DNA of 23,702 bases from Spirochaetaceae bacterium (GCA_031268255.1 JAIRXO010000050.1:1-23702), one strand, 5' to 3'. Counted from the first letter of the stretch, positions 7,222 to 13,840 are shown. Notes: a model not told the origin generated them from the letters alone. Made by a program: numbers and translations.

Positions 7222-7668
7222 GTGGCGTATACAAGCGGATTAACGGCGTACAAAGAAACACGAATCAAAACGGCAAGCCAGGGCCAGCTTATTATCATGC
7301 TCTATGATGAAGCGGTGCGGCAGCTTGACAAGGGTGTTGAGCTTCTTAAACTGAACACCGGGGACAAAAAAGACCCCAGCCGTATCGAACATATCAACAG
7401 GGCGATTCTTAAAACCCAGGAAATCATCACCGAACTCATGGTGTCCCTGGATTTTGAACAGGGCGGGGACATTTCGAGAAATCTTTTTTCTCTGTATACC
7501 TGGTTTAACCAGGAACTGCTGGAAGGAAATATCGCCCAGGACCCCCTGAAGGTCCAGAACGTGCGCAACATGATGGATGACCTGAGAGGCGCATGGAACG
7601 AAGTTATCTCCCGGACCCAGGCCGACGGCCTCGCCCGTCCCGCCCAGGGGATCAATATTGCCGGTTAG
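7222..7668 (+). CDS. fliS: FliS, flagellin export chaperone
   Basis: A 148-residue FliS, which binds the C-terminal helix of flagellin in the cytoplasm and prevents early polymerisation before export. The conserved N-terminal signature is intact (AYKETRIKTASQGQLIIMLY, then DEAVRQLDKGVELL), as are the later helices (RAILKTQEIITELMVSLDFE and NVRNMMDDLRGAWNEVI). Start: GTG at 7222 is preferred over ATG at 7174. A strong AGGAGG (7208-7213) sits eight bases before the GTG, FliS proteins normally begin MAYxxGLxAY, and the sigma-28 promoter just upstream would start transcription at or after 7174. The gene is followed by flgN after 10 bases, with the flgN ribosome-binding site overlapping the fliS stop. 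Confidence 0.95.
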   Translation: MAYTSGLTAYKETRIKTASQGQLIIMLYDEAVRQLDKGVELLKLNTGDKKDPSRIEHINRAILKTQEIITELMVSLDFEQGGDISRNLFSLYTWFNQELLEGNIAQDPLKVQNVRNMMDDLRGAWNEVISRTQADGLARPAQGINIAG

Positions 7669-7678
7669 GAGACATACA

Positions 7679-8176
7679 ATGGCGGCGGCGCTTGACACAA
7701 TGACGCACCCTGAAATTCCCTCCGATGAATTATCCCGGCGGGTATCGGTACTCAAGCGGTTCAGGGAACTTCTCGTTAAACAGAGGGACCGTTTCAGGGA
7801 CTACCTCGTAGCCCTGGACAAGCAGAAAGACGTAATAGAAAAAGGTTCCGCCGAAGAACTTATCGCCCATGTTGAATTTGAAGAACAGATTGTGGCGGAT
7901 ATTTTTTCCATTCAGAAAGTCATCAACCCCCTTGAGGATATGTACCGCATGGGTTTCCCCGACAAGGAAGCCGAAGTGCCGCTTCTCAAGGCGGCTCTGG
8001 AGGACCTCAAGGCCGAAGCGGTGGTCCGCTCCGAACGGAACAAGGAACTCCTCTCAAGGCGCATGGCGGAAATACGTTTGGAGATAAAAAGCCTCAGGGC
8101 CAATCCCTATGCCGCGTCCCGGCGCGGCTCCTACGACACCGCCGAAACAGCTTCTCTGGTAGACCTGAAAGGCTGA
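7679..8176 (+). CDS. flgN: FlgN-family flagellar chaperone
   Basis: A 165-residue, almost wholly helical, charged protein with the layout of FlgN, the export chaperone for the hook-associated proteins FlgK and FlgL. The central part (RRVSVLKRFRELLVKQRDRF through FEEQIVADIFSIQKVINPLE) reads as long amphipathic helices in antiparallel coiled-coil form. The C-terminus ends in a disordered Arg/Ser-rich tail. Start: ATG 7679 with AGGAG seven bases upstream, rather than TTG 7658. Sequence identity across FlgN proteins is always low, so the call rests on size, helical pattern and its place directly behind fliS under the same sigma-28 promoter. Another flagellar chaperone is the main alternative. Confidence 0.75.
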   Translation: MAAALDTMTHPEIPSDELSRRVSVLKRFRELLVKQRDRFRDYLVALDKQKDVIEKGSAEELIAHVEFEEQIVADIFSIQKVINPLEDMYRMGFPDKEAEVPLLKAALEDLKAEAVVRSERNKELLSRRMAEIRLEIKSLRANPYAASRRGSYDTAETASLVDLKG

Positions 8177-8313
8177 ACATTAAGGGAAGCGCGTACTACG
8201 GATTTCCCGGCGGCAGGGTCGAATCGCCTGTCCGTCCGCAAGCCGCTGACCACACGGAAAAGATACCCTCCGGTGAAGAATGTAACCGCAAAGTCGAAGA
8301 AGGAATATTATAG
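8173..8313 (+). other. Open 46-codon frame without a usual start codon (possible gene remnant)
   Basis: Overlapping the flgN stop in another frame, a reading frame runs open for 46 codons to TAG at 8311-8313 and reads GSAYYGFPGGRVESPVRPQ, then AADHTEKIPSGEE. It contains no ATG, GTG or TTG; only CTG 8173 or ATT 8179 could start it. Codon use looks coding-like, but I do not recognise the product. Its 3' end includes the left arm of the 8275-8351 inverted repeat. It may be a gene remnant or chance. Confidence 0.15.
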
Positions 8314-8351
8314 AGGGAAAAATTTTAGCTCCATTGCGGTTAAAATTCTTC
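8275..8351. repeat. Long-loop inverted repeat between convergent flgN and XRE genes
   Basis: GAAGAATGTAACCGCAA (8275-8291) pairs with TTGCGGTTAAAATTCTTC (8334-8351) apart from one small bulge, enclosing a 42-base loop. The right arm covers the stop codon of the minus-strand XRE gene. It could act as a bidirectional terminator for the two convergent transcripts, as T-rich sequence (CCCTTTTCTTC) follows on the plus strand. It could also mark a junction of the accessory cassette. Confidence 0.45.
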
Positions 8352-8693
8352 GTCCCTTTTCTTCGAGTCTTTACTTTCCGCCAACTGTTCTTTAAAAACA
8401 GCGAGGATTTTCGCTTCGAGAGACGCGAGGGTTTTTTTCTTAAATTCCAACATGAATACCGATGCCGGTATTATGCCTTCCGTTGATTCCGCGAACAAGT
8501 CCGCCGGTTTTATTTCAAGTGTTTCGGCGATGCGGTTTATGTTCTCCGCTGATGGAAAACTCTTTTTGATTTCAATATTTGCAATCATTGTGGTACTACA
8601 GCCGACCCGTGCGGCCAGCGTCATCTGGGAAATCCCAAGAATTTTCCGATAGTGCTTCATGTTTTTGGCCAAAAGTGTACGAACATCAGTCAT
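8340..8693 (-). CDS. XRE-family HTH regulator divergent from the permease operon
   Basis: A 117-residue regulator starting at ATG 8693. The HTH_3 domain occupies about residues 5-65: AKNMKHYRKILGISQMTLAA, then RVGCSTTMIANIEIKKSFPS, then AENINRIAETLEIKPADLF. A C-terminal helical segment (KKKTLASLEAKILAVFKEQL) may be used for dimerisation; no effector domain is visible. An in-frame ATG at 8756 would add 21 residues, but those overlap the promoter region and look non-native, so 8693 is chosen; AGGGGA lies about ten bases upstream of it. The gene is transcribed away from the permease across a compact shared promoter with a symmetrical repeat, the usual arrangement for a local autoregulator. Its base composition is more A+T-rich than the flagellar and galK genes, as in the permease gene. 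Confidence 0.83.
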   Translation of the reverse strand: MTDVRTLLAKNMKHYRKILGISQMTLAARVGCSTTMIANIEIKKSFPSAENINRIAETLEIKPADLFAESTEGIIPASVFMLEFKKKTLASLEAKILAVFKEQLAESKDSKKRDEEF

Positions 8694-8748
8694 TTCCAGG
8701 CAATCCCCTAAAAGAAATTTAAATCTGACCTTTGTTCCATATCTGGGC

Positions 8749-8812
8749 AATAACATAATAGTTTATATTTTTTAAAGAAAATAATTGACAAAACATAAAC
8801 TATAACGTTATT
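8749..8812. promoter_or_regulatory. Operator candidate: 23-bp inverted repeat pair over the divergent promoters
   Basis: The left arm 8749-8771 and the right arm 8790-8812 are inverted copies matching at 20 of 23 positions, with a perfect 9-bp core ATAGTTTAT (8758-8766) / ATAAACTAT (8795-8803). The left arm covers the -10 of the XRE promoter; the right arm covers the spacer and most of the -10 of the permease promoter. The right arm also contains the perfect palindrome ATAACGTTAT (8802-8811). Binding by the XRE protein is inferred from this layout. Confidence 0.6.
8762..8791 (-). promoter_or_regulatory. Promoter of the divergent XRE gene
   Basis: On the minus strand TTGTCA (8791-8786, 5/6) is followed by an 18-base spacer and TATAAA (8767-8762, 5/6). 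The -35 box overlaps that of the permease promoter by five bases. The transcript would carry a leader of about 65 bases before ATG 8693. Confidence 0.55.
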
Positions 8813-8814
8813 AT
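8785..8814 (+). promoter_or_regulatory. Promoter of the permease-amidohydrolase operon
   Basis: A perfect -35 TTGACA (8785-8790), an 18-base spacer and TATTAT (8809-8814, 5/6). The predicted start near 8821 leaves only about 11 bases before ATG 8832, just enough for the AGGAGG at 8820-8825. Confidence 0.55.
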
Positions 8815-8831
8815 TGGTTAGGAGGATTTTA

Positions 8832-10115
8832 ATGGAACCTATGACTATTTCTATTGTGATCTTTGCGGCTTCTATTGTTTTATACGCTTTAAATATTTGG
8901 CCGCTGGGAGTTACCGCGATGCTTTCCCTGCTTACCCTTGTTTTTACCGGTTGTTTGGAAGCGCCCAAGGCCCTGGCCGGTATCGGGAGCAGCAATGCGG
9001 TCATTATCGTGGGGATGTTTGTAGTGGCTGCCGGCCTTAAACGAACATCGCTTATCGACCAAATTTCAGGCGGCATCCGCAAAATCACAAACGGCAGTTA
9101 CCCTAAAGCCTATGCCGGTTGTATTCTGCTTGGCATGATTGTCACCAGCCTTATTACCAGCCCGATGGTCGCGTATGCAATCTGCTTTCCGATAATGGAT
9201 GCGATTTGTAACGAATACGGTAAAAGCCCATCAAAGGCGCAATTTCCTCTGGCACTTGTCTGTATCGGGGCATGTGCGATTTTGCCCTTTGGATTTGCAA
9301 TCAGCGAGGCGGCGCTTTTTAACGGCCTTTTAAAGACCTACGAGTTTGATGTGGTCATGTCGCCGGTCGATTTTACCATTGGGCGGCTGCCGATGTTATT
9401 CATTCTTTTGGCATGGGCGATTTTTATCGCGCCGAAAATGATGCCGGAAAAACCCATGCTTCCCATTCAAACCCAGGGCACAAAATCAGCCGATCTCCCA
9501 AAACTCAAGCTATTACCCAACACCATGGGCAGCATCATTTTCTTTGTCACTGTTTTTGCGCTGATTTTTAATCAAACAATAGGCATTGCGCCGTGGCTGA
9601 TTGTTATAAGCGCATGTTTTCTGGACATAGCCTTTGGTGTACTCAGCGCCAAAGAAGCTATCGCCGCCATGGCAATTGATATCGGATTTATGTTTGTAGG
9701 TGCAAACGGAATGGCGCAGGCGTTGATGGACACCGGGGCGGCAACAGCCGTAGGCGAGGCCCTGTCCACCGCGCTGGGCGGTACCAGAAGCGGGCTTTTG
9801 CTTTGCTTCCTTTTCTTTATTATCCCCTTTATTCTTACCCAGTTTATGCTTAACCAGGGAGTAATGAACATTTTTGCCCCCATAGCCCTGCTTGCGTCAA
9901 AAGCACTGGGTGCCAACCCGATTGGCCTTTTGGTGTTGATTTGCGCCGGAAGCCTGACCGCCTTTATGACTCCCAGCGCGACGCCGGCAATACCTATTGC
10001 CATGGCTGCGGGTGGTTACGACTTTAAAAGCTTATTCAAAATGGGCTGGTTAATTGCCTTGGTACTGACACCCTGCTACATTTTTTATGTTTATTTTGTA
10101 ATACACATATTTTAA
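8832..10115 (+). CDS. SLC13/CitMHS-type (ion transporter superfamily) permease, substrate unknown
   Basis: A 427-residue integral membrane protein with roughly ten to twelve hydrophobic helices. The opening (SIVIFAASIVLYALNIWPLG) and the early motif EAPKALAGIGSSNAVIIVGM are typical of the DASS/CitMHS branch of the ion transporter superfamily, where a fin- or hairpin-like loop carries an S-N pair. The pseudo-symmetrical C-terminal counterpart is SLTAFMTPSATPAIPIAMAA. A hydrophilic linker lies near the middle (MMPEKPMLPIQTQGTKSADL). Known members move di- and tricarboxylates, sulfate or related anions, often with sodium. Start: ATG 8832 with AGGAGG six bases before it; the TTG at 8814 lies inside the promoter. 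The next gene starts nine bases after the stop. The linked hydrolase suggests the substrate is a carboxylated amide or N-acyl compound, which is inference. Confidence 0.8.
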   Translation: MEPMTISIVIFAASIVLYALNIWPLGVTAMLSLLTLVFTGCLEAPKALAGIGSSNAVIIVGMFVVAAGLKRTSLIDQISGGIRKITNGSYPKAYAGCILLGMIVTSLITSPMVAYAICFPIMDAICNEYGKSPSKAQFPLALVCIGACAILPFGFAISEAALFNGLLKTYEFDVVMSPVDFTIGRLPMLFILLAWAIFIAPKMMPEKPMLPIQTQGTKSADLPKLKLLPNTMGSIIFFVTVFALIFNQTIGIAPWLIVISACFLDIAFGVLSAKEAIAAMAIDIGFMFVGANGMAQALMDTGAATAVGEALSTALGGTRSGLLLCFLFFIIPFILTQFMLNQGVMNIFAPIALLASKALGANPIGLLVLICAGSLTAFMTPSATPAIPIAMAAGGYDFKSLFKMGWLIALVLTPCYIFYVYFVIHIF

Positions 10116-10124
10116 GGAAGAAGC

Positions 10125-11351
10125 ATGATACACCGTTATCTTGTAAAAAACGCCAATGTCATGTCCGTTTTCGACGGGTCGCTTAAAAAAACCGATATTT
10201 TGGTTGAAGACGGTATTGTGACAAAAACGGCACCGGGAATTACCGCGTCTGTCGAAGAAATAATCGACGCGGAAGGGCTTACCGTTACGCCGGGCTGGGT
10301 GGATATTCACGCCCACATCTACTATGACGGCATAGGTCTCGGCATTGATCCGCAGATGTATTTGCTGCCCAAAGGGGTCACCTACGCGGTTGATCCCGGT
10401 ACGTCCGGAGCGGACAATTTTGCTGACTTCCGCCGCTATGTGCGGTGGTGTACGGATTTGAAATACAAGTCCTATCTGAACATTGCAAAAATCGGCGTTC
10501 CTATCATGGGTTATGAACTTACCGACATGGGCAACCTTGACAAAGATGCCTGCAAAAGGGTCTTTCGGGATTTCGCCGGTGAACTTCTGGGGCTTAAGGT
10601 CCGCGTAACGAGTAATATGTGCAAAGACCCCAAAGCTGCCCTTAGCGCCGTCCGGGAACTGTGTGATGAATTGCATACAACCTTCTGTGTCCACGCCACA
10701 CGGTGCAGCCTTTCTACAGAGGAGATACTCGGCTTTATGAAGAAGGGAGATGTATTTACCCATAGTTATGCCAAAACGGATTCAGGAATCCTCGACAAGG
10801 ACGGAAGCATTAAAGCTGGTGTCCGGGAGGCCAGAGAGAGGGGTGTCATTTTTGATATGGGACATGGTATTAACAGTTTTGCCTTTGATGTGGCAAAAAA
10901 AGCTATAGACCAGGGGTTTGAACTTGACGCCATTTCTACCGATCTGCATGTATCCGATGTGGATGGCCCTGTGTATGATATGCCCACTACTATCTCGAAA
11001 TTTCTGTGCCTGGGCGTGAGCCTCGAAAAGGCCATACAACTGGCCACAAGCAATCCAGTAAAACTCCTTGCTCTGAGCGATAAATTATTGGAGATAAAGC
11101 CGGGCGAAAAAGCGGACTTTACCGCTTTTCTTGTGGAGAGGGGCGATTTCCGCTACACGGATTGCGACAAATGTGAACTTTCGGGGAACATGCGCCTGGT
11201 TTCCAAATTTACCTGTGTGGGGCGGAAAATTTTTACGCCACGAAAGGTAACGGGCAAGAACCGGCCAATAGGAATAGCGGCTATAGAAGCGGCGAATAAG
11301 CCGCCGACTGTAGAAACCACCCCGCCCCGGACGAACAAAGTGATCGCCTGA
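10125..11351 (+). CDS. EF_0837/Atu3266-like amidohydrolase-superfamily metalloenzyme
   Basis: A 408-residue cytoplasmic enzyme of the amidohydrolase superfamily, closest by eye to the deacetylase/dihydroorotase-like group of EF_0837 and Atu3266. The binuclear metal site is complete: H62 and H64 (WVDIHAHIYYDG), a carboxylated lysine K158 (GLKVRVTSN), H190 (FCVHATR), H213 (FTHSYAK) and D273 (AISTDLH). The N-terminal beta domain (YLVKNANVMSVFDGSLKKTD) and the C-terminal NPVKLLALSDKLLEIKPGEK motif are standard. Family members hydrolyse amide, ester or ring bonds of small N-acyl or acylated substrates; the natural substrate is often unknown. Start: ATG 10125 with AAGGAAG close upstream. A tail of about 30 residues after the usual end (TGKNRPIGIAAIEAANKPPT and on) is Pro/Thr-rich and probably disordered. 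Pairing with the permease implies import followed by hydrolysis. Confidence 0.8.
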   Translation: MIHRYLVKNANVMSVFDGSLKKTDILVEDGIVTKTAPGITASVEEIIDAEGLTVTPGWVDIHAHIYYDGIGLGIDPQMYLLPKGVTYAVDPGTSGADNFADFRRYVRWCTDLKYKSYLNIAKIGVPIMGYELTDMGNLDKDACKRVFRDFAGELLGLKVRVTSNMCKDPKAALSAVRELCDELHTTFCVHATRCSLSTEEILGFMKKGDVFTHSYAKTDSGILDKDGSIKAGVREARERGVIFDMGHGINSFAFDVAKKAIDQGFELDAISTDLHVSDVDGPVYDMPTTISKFLCLGVSLEKAIQLATSNPVKLLALSDKLLEIKPGEKADFTAFLVERGDFRYTDCDKCELSGNMRLVSKFTCVGRKIFTPRKVTGKNRPIGIAAIEAANKPPTVETTPPRTNKVIA

Positions 11352-11373
11352 AACCGCGCAAGGGATTGAAGCG

Positions 11374-11407
11374 GTATCCTTTTGCCGCCACAGGCGGCAA
11401 AAGATAC
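11374..11407. repeat. Long hairpin with TTTT-A arms reversed relative to a terminator
   Basis: GTATCCTTTTGCCGCC and GGCGGCAAAAGATAC pair over 15 bp with one bulged C around an ACA loop. The T-run is in the 5' arm and the A-run in the 3' arm on both strands, the reverse of an intrinsic terminator. Confidence 0.65.
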
Positions 11408-11422
11408 AAGCGGAAAGCCCGG

Positions 11423-11442
11423 CAGCCCGGCGTGCCGGGCTG
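11423..11442. repeat. GC-rich hairpin
   Basis: CAGCCCGG-CGTG-CCGGGCTG is a perfect 8-bp stem (or 9 bp with a two-base loop), 15 bases after the previous hairpin. No T-run follows. Confidence 0.65.
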
Positions 11443-11612
11443 TGCGCCCTGATATTTGAGGCAATGCGCCCTGTATCCTTAGTTATAAGATTACAAAATA
11501 AAATATAGAATATGGCGGAAAATATAAAGGCAAAACCAACTTCGCATAACAGGACTGTTTACGCTTCGGGGCCTTTGGCGGTCCGGGCTAGGGTTTTGCT
11601 AGGTCATTCGCG

Positions 11613-11720
11613 CCCCTGCCGTGCAGGGGAACGCTCCATTCCCACTTTCTGATTGACCGCGCAAGCGGTTTACTATACTCCGCCACATTTTGCCAGCCCT
11701 GGTCGCGTTCCCATGGAACG
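11613..11720. repeat. Three further stem-loops before the symporter 3' end
   Basis: CCCCTGC-CGT-GCAGGGG (11613-11629), ACCGC-GCAA-GCGGT with a GNRA-type loop (11656-11669) and CGTTCC-CAT-GGAACG (11706-11720) are all perfect. The last two lie 3' of the minus-strand symporter gene and could act in its termination or mRNA stability, though none is followed by a clear T-run. Confidence 0.55.
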
Positions 11721-11767
11721 ATGCTACACAAAGCCCTTATACGGACTGGAAAAACACCATATACAGC

Positions 11768-13000
11768 CTAAATATAATGCCTGAGGTCCTGGTCCTCCTG
11801 GAAGCCGTTCATCCTGGATATGGCGTAGGTTCCCAGTGAGGTGAACATAATGTCCAGAAAGGTTCCCATGACAATGAGGTAGAAGGCCATGGGTCTCAGG
11901 ATCAGGTAGCCTGCCCCGTAACCCTGGCCGCCAAAACCGGTACAGAGTACGGCGAGGGCCGTATTGGCTCCGTCGCCGGGGTGGCGGAACAGGAGGAACG
12001 ATATGCCTATGGTCCTGAGGGCGATGATGATAATGTCCATGCCTTCCACGCCGAGGCTGGAATAGGATTTAATGATGACGATAAAGGCCATGGCGGCTAT
12101 CATGGCGCTTCCCGCACGGCCAAAATTGGTAAAGAGGGTTATGATGACTGTATTGGCCCGTCTCCTCACGCCGAGGTTTTCCCTGGTATGCCTGAACAAA
12201 ACCGGCAGGGTAAAGTTCATGTCGCCCGAAAAGAGGGCGGTGATGGCGGCCCCCAGAGAACCGTAGAGTATTTTCCAGGGATTGGTTTTGGGCCGCAAAA
12301 GGTAGAGTGCGGACGGGAGTATGCCAAAGCCCAGGACCAGGCTGAAAACGCCAATGAAGATGAGCAGGTTCTTGAAATCAGAACTGAGGGCCTCCCTGAA
12401 ACGGAACGACCAGTAGGCCCCAAGCACGATGATGACCAGTCCGAGGATTTCGGAAAAAAACGAAGCTATATGGTAAAAAATGCGGGACAGCGAATCCACC
12501 AGGGCAATGACCGGCTTTGTATAGTTCCGGTCGTAGGAAAGGCCCATGCCCAAGAAAAAGGCCAGCGCGGCGACGGGGAGCAGGTAAAGCCCCGGCTGTC
12601 CGAGAACAGCCAGCATATTGGAAGGAAAAATATCCTTTACGGCGTCGCTTAAATGGAGGGATATGAGTCCCTGCTGTTCCGCCATCGGGATGCGGATTCC
12701 CGCGGGGGAAAAAATAAAGGTAACGAGTATCCCCAGCGAAACCATCAAGACTGTTCCCGCGAGGATAAAGGCAAGGGTTTTCAGGACCAGGCCCCAGAGG
12801 CGGTTGTCCTGCCGCAGCTCGTAAATGGCTATGGTCAGGGCAAAAAAGAGCATAGGCACCGCGGCGTAACGGCCTATCTGTATGGCAAGTTCCTGGAGCC
12901 AAAGCACGCCGGACTGTATCAGTTCACTGTCCTCAGGCAGGAGGAAGCCCAGGAGTACGCCAAGAGTGGATCCTATCAGCAGTTTGAGCCAAATCTTCAT
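11768..13000 (-). CDS. Divergent sodium:dicarboxylate symporter (SDF/DAACS) family transporter
   Basis: A 410-residue membrane protein with the fold pattern of the glutamate/dicarboxylate transporter family: six N-terminal helices, then the HP1-TM7-HP2-TM8 core. The N-terminus (WLKLLIGSTLGVLLGFLLP) and the segment FTLPVLFRHTRENLGVRRRA, matching the family's ATLPVTLECAEENLGV, anchor the assignment. The functional motifs are altered. The HP1 serine-rich tip is GDMNFTLP (259-266), the TM7 sodium-site motif NMDGT appears as NFGRAG (292-297), HP2 reads HPGDGANTAL (340-349), and the substrate-binding Asp/Arg of TM8 (DMGRT) is not recognisable in PMAFYLIVMGTFLDI. Substrate and coupling ion are therefore open. 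Start: ATG 13000, with a weak ribosome-binding site. It is a monocistronic gene on the minus strand, diverging from grpE. Confidence 0.78.
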   Translation of the reverse strand: MKIWLKLLIGSTLGVLLGFLLPEDSELIQSGVLWLQELAIQIGRYAAVPMLFFALTIAIYELRQDNRLWGLVLKTLAFILAGTVLMVSLGILVTFIFSPAGIRIPMAEQQGLISLHLSDAVKDIFPSNMLAVLGQPGLYLLPVAALAFFLGMGLSYDRNYTKPVIALVDSLSRIFYHIASFFSEILGLVIIVLGAYWSFRFREALSSDFKNLLIFIGVFSLVLGFGILPSALYLLRPKTNPWKILYGSLGAAITALFSGDMNFTLPVLFRHTRENLGVRRRANTVIITLFTNFGRAGSAMIAAMAFIVIIKSYSSLGVEGMDIIIIALRTIGISFLLFRHPGDGANTALAVLCTGFGGQGYGAGYLILRPMAFYLIVMGTFLDIMFTSLGTYAISRMNGFQEDQDLRHYI

Positions 13001-13081
13001 ATTGGTTTCAGCATACTTTAAGAAAAAACCCTAGTCAATGAGGGAAAGAACGCGAAAATGGCGCGGATTTTGTGTTTTTCC

Positions 13082-13109
13082 TTGACCTTTACCCCTGTTC
13101 CTCTATATT
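13082..13109 (+). promoter_or_regulatory. Promoter of the grpE-dnaK-dnaJ operon
   Basis: TTGACC (13082-13087, 5/6), a 16-base spacer and TATATT (13104-13109, 5/6), giving a leader of about 37 bases before ATG 13154. No CIRCE element (TTAGCACTC-N9-GAGTGCTAA) is present in the upstream region. Confidence 0.55.
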
Positions 13110-13153
13110 TTTAACAAGAAGGGAAGTATAAAACCCAAACAAGGGAAGTTTTC

Positions 13154-13840
13154 ATGTCGAAGCACAAATCCCCTGAGCCTGACGCTCAGGAAGAAGCCTG
13201 TTCAGCCCAAGGGGAGCAAAATTCACCGCCGGACCAGGAATCCCGCTGCACGCCTGATGTACCGGAAGCCGGGGGCGATGCCTGCGGGGGTTCTTTGGAG
13301 GGGGAAGGCGGCCCTGATGAACAGATAGCCTCCCTCAGCGCCGCCCTTGCGGAGCTGAACGATCAGTACCTCAGAAAAGCCGCTGATTTTGAGAATTTCC
13401 GCAAGAGGATGAACCGGGAAAAGCAGGATGCCATAGATTTTGCCAACCAGGCCCTTCTCCTTGATCTCGTTCCGGTGATTGACGATTTTGAGCGGGCCAT
13501 AAAATCAGCCGAAAGTTCCCGGGATTTTGACAGCTTTTACGAAGGCATAGGCATGATAGAAAAGCGGCTGATTTCCCAGTTGGAAAGCAAATGGGCCCTT
13601 GTCCGTTTTGATTCAGCCGGTTCTCCCTTTGATCCGGGCCGCCATGAGGCCATCATGGTGGAAAAAAGCGCCGGGGTAACGGAGCCCACGGTGGCCGAGG
13701 ATTTTCTTAAAGGTTTTATGTTGAAGGACCGGGTTATCCGCAGCGCAAAGGTAAAGGTGTTCATGCCCGTGGACGGGGTTCCCGGGGAGGAAAGCCCCGG
13801 AGCGGATGAGGCGGACCAGGGGGACGTTTCGCGGCAGTAA
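13154..13840 (+). CDS. grpE: GrpE, nucleotide exchange factor of DnaK
   Basis: A 228-residue GrpE that releases ADP from DnaK. Residues 1-55 are an acidic, Pro/Gly-rich disordered tail, longer than usual. A dimerising long helix follows (about 56-100) with the family core YLRKAADFENFRKRMNREK. The four-helix region is LLDLVPVIDDFERAI. The C-terminal beta-wing, which contacts DnaK, is FDPGRHEAIMVEKSAGVTEP, then FMLKDRVIRSAKVKVFMP. Start: ATG 13154 with AAGGGAAG five bases upstream. It is the first gene of the chaperone cluster, 73 bases before dnaK. Three cysteines in the tail (C16, C32, C44) are unusual but have no evident role. Confidence 0.97.
   Translation: MSKHKSPEPDAQEEACSAQGEQNSPPDQESRCTPDVPEAGGDACGGSLEGEGGPDEQIASLSAALAELNDQYLRKAADFENFRKRMNREKQDAIDFANQALLLDLVPVIDDFERAIKSAESSRDFDSFYEGIGMIEKRLISQLESKWALVRFDSAGSPFDPGRHEAIMVEKSAGVTEPTVAEDFLKGFMLKDRVIRSAKVKVFMPVDGVPGEESPGADEADQGDVSRQ

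Larger units (their letters stand above)
11352..11767. other. Gene-free, palindrome-rich convergent intergenic region
   Basis: This 416-base stretch between the amidohydrolase and the symporter contains no plausible gene, no tRNA and no recognisable transposase. It holds five stem-loops, a direct repeat TGCGCCCTG (11442-11450 and 11465-11473), and the 10-mer ACCGCGCAAG twice (at about 11354 and at 11656). A short A+T-rich island lies at about 11478-11530. A structured RNA or a cluster of repetitive extragenic palindromes is possible; neither is demonstrated. Confidence 0.5.

Noticed and set aside
11374..11407. Intrinsic terminator for the amidohydrolase or symporter gene
   Set aside because: The stem is strong, but T residues lie in the 5' arm and A residues in the 3' arm on either strand, and no T-run follows the stem.
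11520..11660. Integron attC site or transposase remnant
   Set aside because: No RYYYAAC/GTTRRRY pair in the right arrangement, and no frame with transposase-like motifs.
11465..11767. tRNA, RNase P RNA or SRP RNA in the gene-free region
   Set aside because: A short GGTCCGGGCT stretch recalls RNase P RNA, but the neighbouring conserved bases are absent; no TpsiC arm, acceptor stem or SRP GGAAG-type core is seen.
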